Source of the DNA: a virus
IMG/VR virus record: IMGVR_UViG_3300008262_000591
Location: 1-21,066 of that record
Length of the DNA: 21,066 nucleotides
Strand: one strand, 5' to 3'
In this document: positions 1 through 5,072 of the stretch, piece after piece
Numbering within the stretch: the stretch's first letter is position 1
How the letters are laid out: each line of letters starts with the position of its first letter
Position numbers and translations under genes: made by a program
The notes under the pieces: model-generated
Database searches by the model: none
The model's input: only the letters and a program-made list of their open reading frames with translations
Told to the model about the DNA's origin: nothing

Positions 1-187
1 TACCTTGTAAGGTTAAAGTTCCTTCATTAAAGTTAGTTCCTGGATGCCAGTTACCATACCAGAATGTAACTGACCCGTTGCCCCCACCAACATATCCTAT
101 AGAGTTGGTGTGTGCTAATGCTGCTGTTGGCACTCCAAGAAGAAGCGCAGACGCTGCAGCCAGCGCCTTTTGCGTTAAGGTGGACAT
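1..187 (-). CDS. Partial secreted or virion protein with N-terminal signal peptide
   Basis: The reading frame starts at ATG 187 and runs off the left edge, so only the first 62 residues are visible. The start MSTLTQK is followed by a hydrophobic Ala/Leu-rich stretch ending in ALA-H, a textbook signal peptide with a likely cleavage after residue 25. The mature part is Gly/Asn/Trp-rich (NSIGYVGGGNG, VTFWYGNWH, FNEGTL), suggesting an extracellular or virion-surface beta-rich protein. I cannot name the function. No Shine-Dalgarno sequence precedes the ATG; instead a long hairpin followed by TATTTTT abuts it. A late-promoter-like ATAAATA lies about 93 bases upstream. The reading frame is clear; the role is unknown. 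Confidence 0.7.
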   Translation of the reverse strand, partial: MSTLTQKALAAASALLLGVPTAALAHTNSIGYVGGGNGSVTFWYGNWHPGTNFNEGTLTLQG

Positions 188-194
188 AAAAATA

Positions 195-246
195 CAGTGA
201 GTTTGTGGTTTGAGATTCCCTAGAACCTACAAATCACAACTCACTG
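195..246 (-). terminator. Long imperfect hairpin followed by a T-rich tract
   Basis: On the minus strand CAGTGAGTT-GTG-TTTG (from 246) pairs with the mirrored arm ending at 195, giving a 9-bp perfect base, one bulge and a further 7-8 pairs, with a loop of roughly 15 to 17 bases. It is followed at once by TATTTTTATG, where the ATG is the start codon of the partial gene. It looks like an intrinsic terminator for the 76-residue gene, but its position makes a 5' regulatory hairpin equally possible. Confidence 0.55.
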
Positions 247-279
247 TGGTGAAGTTGTTTTCAACTCAATGGTTGAAAC

Positions 280-286
280 TATTTAT
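280..286 (-). promoter_or_regulatory. Putative T4-type late promoter (ATAAATA)
   Basis: ATAAATA on the minus strand, overlapping the stop codon of the 76-residue gene and about 93 bases upstream of the signal-peptide gene. It matches the core of the T4 late promoter (TATAAATA) recognised by the gp55 sigma factor. Between it and the gene lies a perfect 7-bp inverted repeat (259-265 / 272-278, TTTCAAC / GTTGAAA). Confidence 0.5.
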
Positions 287-516
287 TACTCTTCTGTTGT
301 TTCTGCTTCTTCTGTTACAGGTTCTTCAGTTTCTGCAGGTGCTTCGCTTGGAATAGGAACTCCAATTTGATTCAAATATTCGATTGCACCTTGAACTTTC
401 AAAAATAAATCTCTTTTAGAAGATGATTGCTCCTGTAAGTTTGCCAAATCAGAACTCAATTGTTTTGCCTGATTATACAGGTTTAACATATGAGATGTTT
501 GTTCTTCCGTAGCCAT
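286..516 (-). CDS. Small acidic coiled-coil protein, unknown function
   Basis: Encodes 76 residues. Residues 1-50 are helical and Gln/Leu/Lys-rich (LYNQAKQLSSDLANLQEQ), suggesting a short coiled coil. The C-terminal third is Pro/Glu/Thr-rich (ETEEPVTEEAETTEE) and probably disordered. No enzyme motif is visible. A late-promoter-like GATAAATA sits about 30 bases upstream of the ATG, over the lysozyme stop codon, so late expression with the lysis genes is likely. No strong Shine-Dalgarno is present (AAAAATTATG). I do not recognise a named family, but such short proteins are common beside lysis genes in T4-like marine phages. Confidence 0.75.
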   Translation of the reverse strand: MATEEQTSHMLNLYNQAKQLSSDLANLQEQSSSKRDLFLKVQGAIEYLNQIGVPIPSEAPAETEEPVTEEAETTEE

Positions 517-544
517 AATTTTTAATAGAAAATAATTTTCACAC

Positions 545-551
545 TATTTAT
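545..551 (-). promoter_or_regulatory. Putative T4-type late promoter (ATAAATA)
   Basis: Minus-strand GGATAAATAG overlaps the TAA stop codon of the lysozyme gene and lies about 30 bases upstream of the 76-residue gene, correctly spaced for late transcription of it. Confidence 0.5.
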
Positions 552-1216
552 CCTTTTTTCCAGGACTCACCTTCTGCTTTTCTTCTACGGGCAAGTCCTG
601 CTTCTACATTTGAACCAGGATTGCGATAAAGGAATAAAGCATCAGGAACTTGGTCCCACTCTTTATTCTTCAGGCGTTTAGTAATAGTATTAAAGTTATC
701 ACCACCGTAAAAACCGGCACCAAGATTATAAGCAAAGCTGAGCAGAGCTCCTCTTTTCCCATCTGACATTTCTCCCCAAAAAGGTATTTTACGAAGTGCA
801 GGAAGAAACTCTTTCTTGCACTGCTCAATGAGAAGTGCATCTGCTTCTGCCTGTGTTAATGTGTCACCCATTTTAAATGGTGAACCATCTTTCTTACGAG
901 TGGAACCCCAACCGATTGTAATTGGAAGTCCACCCGTGAGAGGGTCGGGATATGCCTTAAGATGACATCCTTCAAACTCCTTAATTAATTTGATGCCCAT
1001 CATTGGGACATCATCACCACCTGTTACAGGAGCTGCAGCAGCAGGGGTCACTGGTGCAGCACTAGTCTTTTTTCCGCGAAAGATCTCCGCCCAATCAGCA
1101 TTATCTTCCAGATATTTAACTGGTAGATTATCTTCTAACCACTGAACTGCCTTGACATGATTTGGATTTCTTTCATCATAGAACTGAAAGAAATTATGTA
1201 GATCAATTTTTGCCAT
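548..1216 (-). CDS. GH24 (T4-type) lysozyme with N-terminal accessory module
   Basis: A 222-residue muramidase that should cleave the NAM-NAG glycosidic bonds of peptidoglycan at host lysis or entry. Residues 1-45 form a separate module (DLHNFF, FYDE, AVQWLEDNLP) also found at the start of the C39-like gene just upstream. An Ala/Pro/Val-rich linker (about 51-70) follows, then the GH24 domain. The expected Glu-Asp-Thr triad is E82 in FEG, D91 in AYPDP and T100 in ITIGWG, with the E-to-D spacing of 9 seen in T4 lysozyme. The C-terminal GLARRRKAEGESW matches the family ending. No signal peptide is seen, so export would need a holin or virion placement. GGAGG 9 bases upstream of the ATG supports the start; the gene overlaps the preceding small ORF by 14 bases. 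Confidence 0.9.
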   Translation of the reverse strand: MAKIDLHNFFQFYDERNPNHVKAVQWLEDNLPVKYLEDNADWAEIFRGKKTSAAPVTPAAAAPVTGGDDVPMMGIKLIKEFEGCHLKAYPDPLTGGLPITIGWGSTRKKDGSPFKMGDTLTQAEADALLIEQCKKEFLPALRKIPFWGEMSDGKRGALLSFAYNLGAGFYGGDNFNTITKRLKNKEWDQVPDALFLYRNPGSNVEAGLARRRKAEGESWKKG

Positions 1217-1340
1217 TGTTGCCTCCGAAGTATTTTTGATAAAGTTGATTTGCTTCCACGTGCTTGCCGTGATTTGTCAGATCTTTAATTCTTTGTAAGA
1301 TCTTCCTCTTAAAATTAATCGAAAATTCTTCCCCATCCAT
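1203..1340 (-). CDS. Small helical protein between two putative lytic genes
   Basis: Encodes 45 residues, starting MDGEEFSINF and ending YFGGNNGKN. I chose the ATG at 1340 over an in-frame ATG at 1403 because a perfect AGGAGG lies 5 bases upstream of it, while the longer form would run deep into the upstream peptidase gene. The protein is Lys/Arg-rich and predicted helical (FKRKILQRIKDL, EANQLYQKYF). It overlaps the end of the C39-like gene by 26 bases and the lysozyme start by 14 bases, so the three are probably translationally coupled. No function can be assigned. Its position suggests a part in lysis or in the same virion structure. Confidence 0.8.
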   Translation of the reverse strand: MDGEEFSINFKRKILQRIKDLTNHGKHVEANQLYQKYFGGNNGKN

Positions 1341-1850
1341 CGTTTCCTCCTGGACACCAGCGGTGCTTAAGAACTGCTTTGGTGTAAATGGTCTTCTTAC
1401 CATTTGTTACTGGACCAGTATAATTATCATTTAATGAACCATAAGGATCATTTACAAAATATCCCTTTCCGTCTGGGGTTTTACCAATGACGACACACAT
1501 ATGCCCACCAGTAGGAGCAGATAAAGAACCCCTATGCAAGATACCAATAACAACAGGTTTCCCAGCATCGAGACTTTTATCAACGTCAGCAAAAGAAAGA
1601 TTGTAACTAAAGTGTGACTTAACTCCATAACCTGCAAGTACCTTCGTTTGTACTTATCTACTTGGTTGAAATAAGGAACTTCTAGAACAGCAGGTGTAGG
1701 TGGCTTGGTTCTATACATTCCAATCCAATCAGTTTCTGCATCATCCAGAAACTCAGCAGGTAGGTTATCCTCTAACCATTGAACTGCTGCAACATGGTTT
1801 GAATTCTTTTCGTCGTAAAATTTAAAAAAATTGTGAAGGTCTAGTGTCAT
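1315..1850 (-). pseudogene. C39-like peptidase with DLHNFF module, disrupted by internal deletion/frameshift
   Basis: The start at 1850 has a good Shine-Dalgarno (AGGAGAGGGAG). Residues 1-45 repeat the lysozyme N-terminal module (LDLHNFF, FYDE, AVQWLEDNLP), followed by VPYFNQVDK, the usual opening of C39-type papain-like peptidases. At 1651-1656 the frame breaks. The original frame continues as a Leu-rich nonsense tail to 1452. The proper continuation (VQTKVLAGYG, KPVVIGILHRG, GGHMCVVIGKT, VNDPYGS, ending WGRIFD) is in another frame down to 1315. The catalytic His and Asp regions are present, but the Cys-bearing segment expected between the two halves is missing. This is therefore an out-of-frame deletion, not a single-base error. 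Either the gene is dead or the assembly lost sequence here. The C39-like assignment is from motif memory. Confidence 0.7.
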
Positions 1851-2028
1851 CTCCCTCTCCTATGAACTCTAATGAGAAAATATCATGATCTAGAATTTCT
1901 GGATTCAACCATTCACTAAATTCAGATTGAATCGCATGGGCATCTTCAATGTTCTTTTCACAGAGAGTATGAATGCGGTCAACTGCCCAATCATGTGTTT
2001 GGCGAAGAGTCTTTTCCAAAGTTTCCAT
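1822..2028 (-). CDS. Small acidic protein, unknown function
   Basis: Encodes 68 residues (METLEKTLRQTHDWAVDRIH ...). The N-terminal 45 residues look like two amphipathic helices rich in His/Asp/Glu; the rest is acidic. It overlaps the GIY-YIG gene by 38 bases at its start and the C39-like gene by 29 bases at its end, the dense packing typical of phage operons. The Shine-Dalgarno is weak (AAAAGATT before ATG). No domain is recognised. The final residues are encoded by the ribosome-binding region of the next gene. Confidence 0.65.
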   Translation of the reverse strand: METLEKTLRQTHDWAVDRIHTLCEKNIEDAHAIQSEFSEWLNPEILDHDIFSLEFIGEGDDTRPSQFF

Positions 2029-2440
2029 AATCTTTTCGCATATAGCGTCCTAGGATATTACTATTGTAATACGCAGGCGTTCCATCGTCAAGAGACTCGA
2101 TCAACACATTATTTAGGAAAAGCTGTTTGGTTTCTTCGTAGTTGCATTGTCCTTTTGTTTTGTGGAGGCTAAGGATTGTTCTGCTAAACAAATTTTTTCC
2201 CCAAAGCTTAACGTCATCTTTGAGTTCAGGACAGGAGCCGTAATATGCTTTCCAATCGGACTCTGACTTAACCTTTCTAGATTTTCCTCTTGGTGTGCGG
2301 AAAGACCAGAAATACTTTCTACCAATATAACTACGACCAGTTTTATCGCAGTGTATATGATAAACAAAACCAAAATGATCTTGAATATGATCTGAATCAA
2401 ATACTTCCCCATTGTAGAGCCAGGGATTTTCATAACTCAT
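1991..2440 (-). CDS. GIY-YIG-type endonuclease
   Basis: A 149-residue protein with the GIY-YIG signature: FGFVYHI at about 23-29 (GIY equivalent), SYIGRKYF at about 37-44 (YIG plus the conserved Arg) and a downstream Glu in NYEETKQLF. The family cuts DNA with a single metal ion and includes homing, repair and Seg-type free-standing phage endonucleases. There is no obvious separate DNA-binding domain, and the C terminus (YYNSNILGRYMRKDY) is compact. It is the first gene after a terminator with tandem early-like and late-like promoters, so it may be expressed both early and late. Whether it is a homing enzyme or a genome-processing nuclease cannot be told from sequence alone. Confidence 0.75.
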   Translation of the reverse strand: MSYENPWLYNGEVFDSDHIQDHFGFVYHIHCDKTGRSYIGRKYFWSFRTPRGKSRKVKSESDWKAYYGSCPELKDDVKLWGKNLFSRTILSLHKTKGQCNYEETKQLFLNNVLIESLDDGTPAYYNSNILGRYMRKDYGNFGKDSSPNT

Positions 2441-2462
2441 ATTAAAGTATCTTATGAGCTAT

Positions 2463-2469
2463 TATTTAT
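2463..2469 (-). promoter_or_regulatory. Putative T4-type late promoter (ATAAATA)
   Basis: Minus-strand GATAAATAATA lies about 25 bases upstream of the GIY-YIG start codon and about 20 bases downstream of the -10 of an early-type promoter, giving a tandem early/late arrangement. Confidence 0.55.
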
Positions 2470-2488
2470 CTTCAACGCTAGCAAAGCG

Positions 2489-2518
2489 ATTCTAGCAATA
2501 AAAAAGGGGGTTTGTCAA
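2489..2518 (-). promoter_or_regulatory. Putative sigma70 early promoter overlapping a terminator
   Basis: Minus strand: TTGACA (2518-2513), an 18-base spacer, then TAGAAT (2494-2489) preceded by TGC (extended -10). The -35 box lies in the loop of the terminator hairpin and the T-tract forms the spacer. The arrangement matches the promoter at 20807-20835, which supports both as real. Confidence 0.6.
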
Positions 2519-2525
2519 TCCCCCC
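2499..2525 (-). terminator. Intrinsic terminator, possibly bidirectional
   Basis: Minus-strand GGGGG - loop containing ATTGACAAA - CCCCC followed by TTTTTTATTG. It ends transcription from the histone-like gene (stop at 2551). The plus strand also shows the stem followed by CATTTTTT, so it could act in both directions. Confidence 0.8.
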
Positions 2526-2550
2526 ATTTTTTAAGTTTAATAATTTGAGA

Positions 2551-3726
2551 TCAGGCAGGAGGAAGTTTTACTGGATTTGGTCCAGTCATACGATCATAGA
2601 TTTTTTGTGCTCTAGGGTCCTTTAACTTTTGTCCTTTGTCCCAAGTTGCTTTTTGTGCTGTATTCATTGGAACTTCTTGCTCAAGAATAGACTGAACCAT
2701 CTCCTCATTCATTTGAGACATGACATATAGTGCTTCAGCATTAGTATCGGCATGTCCATTGGTGATGAGATATTCAAGAACTAAATCCCAATTATCCATT
2801 TCATAATGTGCCTTTTGAACGGGAAGAGATGCTCCCGAACCACCCATCCTCTTAATCGCAGCACCAGCAGCACCTGACTCTGGACCAGAAGTTCTATCTC
2901 TTAATTCAGTTGCTTTATTAATTTTTTGCTGCTGTCTATGTCCTGCTGGATTAATATCAAAACTTGCCTCATCAACCATTTTACCTTCTGGTTCAAAAGA
3001 ATTTCTCAGACTATCAATTGCTTTCTGAGTCTGTTGATTTCTCTGTTGTAGTTTACCAGCAACGCCTTTTGCTTTATCATAAACTTGTTTGCCAGCAAGA
3101 GCTGTCCCAGCAGCAAGAGCTGCTCTAACGCCAAGACCTACTAGTGGTGCCATCTCATCAACTTGCTGAACATCTTCACCAAGTCTTGAAGCGGCTCCTG
3201 CTGCCTTCTGAGCGACCTTTCCAACCGCCCCTGCTGCCTTACGGAGACCCTTTCCAATCAGACTCTTAACACCACTCTTGACTTGCTCTTTCTTCTTCTG
3301 AGCGCCGTAGGAGATCTTGTGAGTGGCAGTTCTTGCTGCTCTTCTAGCGGTGTCCTTAGCGACTGAGGCAGCGATACTAGCACCTGCAGCTGCACCTGCT
3401 GCCTTTGCCTTAGCGCGTCCTACAGCGGTCTTTACTGCTGCTTTACGGGCTGCTGCTTTCTTTTCACCAACCTTAGTCTTTGCTCTTTCACGTCTTTGCT
3501 CTGGGCTTTCAGTATCACTACCATAAGTGACTTTTGCCTCATCGATGAATAAAAACGCTGCGTTCTCTACAGCAGTGGCTGCCTCATCAAGAGTGTATCC
3601 AAACTCCACACACTCTTCAACAAGTTCTTCTACGATCTCTTCAATCATTTCACATGAGATTCCATCTGCTTCTTCATAGATGTCTTGATAAGAATCATAT
3701 AATGCTTTTAAATCAGATCCTAACAT
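2551..3726 (-). CDS. Histone-H1-like Ala/Lys-rich protein, candidate internal virion protein
   Basis: A 391-residue protein in distinct blocks. Residues 1-65 are acidic and helical (EEIVEELVEECVEFGYTLDEA, then FIDEAKVTYG). Residues 75-190 are a highly basic Ala/Lys/Arg-rich block (KKAAARKAAVK, GRAKAKAAGAAAGAS), resembling histone H1 tails. Residues 244-254 carry FEPEG..VDEA, and about 311-350 hold a helical module (LVLEYLITNGHAD, MSQMNEEMVQSILE). LDE|A (46-49) and IDE|A (61-64) fit the T4 prohead protease gp21 cleavage rule ([L/I]xE before A/G/S), so removal of the acidic leader during head maturation is plausible. A perfect TATAAATA late promoter lies about 30 bases upstream and terminators lie on both sides, making it a single-gene late unit. 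The virion role is inference. Confidence 0.8.
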   Translation of the reverse strand: MLGSDLKALYDSYQDIYEEADGISCEMIEEIVEELVEECVEFGYTLDEAATAVENAAFLFIDEAKVTYGSDTESPEQRRERAKTKVGEKKAAARKAAVKTAVGRAKAKAAGAAAGASIAASVAKDTARRAARTATHKISYGAQKKKEQVKSGVKSLIGKGLRKAAGAVGKVAQKAAGAASRLGEDVQQVDEMAPLVGLGVRAALAAGTALAGKQVYDKAKGVAGKLQQRNQQTQKAIDSLRNSFEPEGKMVDEASFDINPAGHRQQQKINKATELRDRTSGPESGAAGAAIKRMGGSGASLPVQKAHYEMDNWDLVLEYLITNGHADTNAEALYVMSQMNEEMVQSILEQEVPMNTAQKATWDKGQKLKDPRAQKIYDRMTGPNPVKLPPA

Positions 3727-3753
3727 TTTTATACTTACAGGAATTCCTGTGAA

Positions 3754-3761
3754 TATTTATA
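3754..3761 (-). promoter_or_regulatory. T4-type late promoter, perfect TATAAATA
   Basis: Minus-strand TTTTTTTATAAATATTC. The octamer is the full T4 late consensus and emerges directly from the T-tract of the preceding terminator. It lies about 30 bases upstream of the histone-like gene. Confidence 0.8.
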
Positions 3762-3785
3762 AAAAAAGAGGGTCCAAAGACCCTC
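3761..3785 (-). terminator. Intrinsic terminator after the nrd block
   Basis: Minus-strand GAGGGTC-TTTG-GACCCTC (arms 3779-3785 and 3768-3774) followed by seven T. It closes the gp61-nrdA-nrdB transcription unit; the small ORF's stop codon overlaps the stem base. Confidence 0.88.
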
Positions 3786-3945
3786 ATTTCACATCATCAT
3801 TACATTTACCCAACCATTCTTTTTTGTAATCATAATCACCAAACAAGTATTCATCACATTCTGCTGCTTCCTGGTATGCGTTCAGGATTGCCTGTTCGCA
3901 CCATTCATCATAGTTGGAATCCTGAGAAAGTATCTTTGGTAACAT
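3784..3945 (-). CDS. Small acidic protein downstream of nrdB
   Basis: A 53-residue reading frame (MLPKILSQDSNYDEWCEQAI ... ending KCNDDVK) that starts inside the 3' end of nrdB in another frame, overlapping it by 38 bases, and ends at the terminator stem. It is rich in Asp/Glu/Tyr and has three Cys (16, 30, 48), without a clear metal-binding pattern. A G-rich stretch (AGGGGGGA) lies about 12 bases upstream of the ATG. Its coding character is natural (WCEQAILNAYQEAAE is a plausible amphipathic helix) and it fills the space up to the terminator. No function is recognised. Confidence 0.6.
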   Translation of the reverse strand: MLPKILSQDSNYDEWCEQAILNAYQEAAECDEYLFGDYDYKKEWLGKCNDDVK

Positions 3946-5050
3946 CTTGTTTAATCCCCCCTACAATGTATGATTCAACTTCCGTTTCCTGTGGTGCCAC
4001 TTGGAGACCCTTGGAGGAAATCCAGTGCTCAGTCCAGGGGAGTGGATTATTCTTCGCAGGGATATCATAAAGTGGTTTCAGTCCAATCGCCTTCATTCTA
4101 CGATTCGCAATCCATTCGACATATTGTTGTAGCAATTTGTCATTCAGACCGATCATAGAACCATCCTTAAACAGATACTCTGCCCAAAGTTTTTCTTGAT
4201 TTACAGCGTTCTCAAAAGTTTTATAGAACCATTGATCCTCTTCCTTGGCAATTTGCGCCATCTCAGGATCATCACCTTCCTTCCACTTATTAAGAATATT
4301 TTGAGTGATAACCAGATGCTGATTTTCATCACGGGCAATCAGTGAGATGATCTTTGCACTTCCCTCCATAAGCTTGAGTTCGCCAAATGCAAAACTACAA
4401 GCGAAGCTGACGTAAAAGCGAATACCTTCAAGAATATTAACGTTTGCAACTGCTCTGAAAAGTTTTCTTTTGAGTTCATACCTTGCTTCTTTTGCGTAGG
4501 GTACTTGTTCCAAAGCATGGACCCACTCATTTGAATTATCGTAGTGATGAGCACTATTGATGAAATCGTTATATGCCTGAGTGACACTCACGGCACGTTC
4601 CATAATGCGGTCTTCTCTGAGAATAGTATCAAAAACTTCAGATGGGTCTGAGTAAACATTCTTGATGATATAAGTGTATGAACGGGAATGGATCATCTCC
4701 ATAAACTCCCATACCTTCATACAAGCTTCCAGTTCAGGAAGTGAGCAATATGGTGCAAATGCCATACCAGGACCACGACCCTGAACTGAGTCCAACATTA
4801 CCTGATACTTCAGGTTGCTGGTGAAGATGTGTTTTTGCTCTGGGCGTAGCATATGATAATCGCTACGATCTTTTTGAAGAGATACCTCTTCGGGTCTCCA
4901 GAAATAACCCAGTTGCTGTGTTGTTAGTTTATCGAATATTGGATACTTGTAAGAGTCATATCTTTGAATTCCTAGTGGTTGTCCAAAAAACATTGGTTGC
5001 TTTTTGGTGTCTACCTCATTGGAATTAAAAACGGTCATCGATTCGACCAT
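3908..5050 (-). CDS. nrdB: Ribonucleotide reductase class Ia, small (beta) subunit
   Basis: A 380-residue NrdB, close to the T4 length of 388. It forms the diferric-tyrosyl radical that NrdA uses to reduce ribonucleotides to deoxyribonucleotides for phage DNA synthesis. All signature residues are present: the ligand Asp in RSDYHML, Glu/His and the radical Tyr in EMIHSRSY, Glu in VNILEGIRFY, and Glu/His in IARDENQHL. The C terminus (VESYIVGGIK ... SGFQL) is the tail that docks on NrdA. I chose ATG 5050 (MVESMTVFNSNEVD) because GGAGG lies 8 bases upstream; an in-frame ATG at 5092 overlaps nrdA and has no such site. It follows nrdA by 22 bases. This gene looks intact, unlike its partner. Confidence 0.95.
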   Translation of the reverse strand: MVESMTVFNSNEVDTKKQPMFFGQPLGIQRYDSYKYPIFDKLTTQQLGYFWRPEEVSLQKDRSDYHMLRPEQKHIFTSNLKYQVMLDSVQGRGPGMAFAPYCSLPELEACMKVWEFMEMIHSRSYTYIIKNVYSDPSEVFDTILREDRIMERAVSVTQAYNDFINSAHHYDNSNEWVHALEQVPYAKEARYELKRKLFRAVANVNILEGIRFYVSFACSFAFGELKLMEGSAKIISLIARDENQHLVITQNILNKWKEGDDPEMAQIAKEEDQWFYKTFENAVNQEKLWAEYLFKDGSMIGLNDKLLQQYVEWIANRRMKAIGLKPLYDIPAKNNPLPWTEHWISSKGLQVAPQETEVESYIVGGIKQDVTKDTFSGFQL

Positions 5051-5072
5051 TTTTTTATCCTCCAAACCTGTT

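Noticed and set aside
1341-1403. Longer start for the 45-residue protein before lysozyme
   Set aside because: It would overlap conserved peptidase coding sequence; AGGAGG points to ATG 1340.
2113-2433. Minus-strand hydrophobic open frame overlapping the GIY-YIG gene
   Set aside because: It lies wholly inside the nuclease gene in another frame, and the nuclease frame carries clear GIY-YIG motifs.
1991-2440. GIY-YIG nuclease as the cause of the nearby peptidase deletion
   Set aside because: Possible but unsupported: no recognisable target site or intron remnant is present at the junction, and nrdA shows the same type of lesion 5 kb away.
3323-3526. Plus-strand Ala-rich open frame
   Set aside because: It is the antisense reading of the Ala/Lys-rich block of the histone-like gene; low complexity keeps stops away. 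No ribosome-binding site or promoter.
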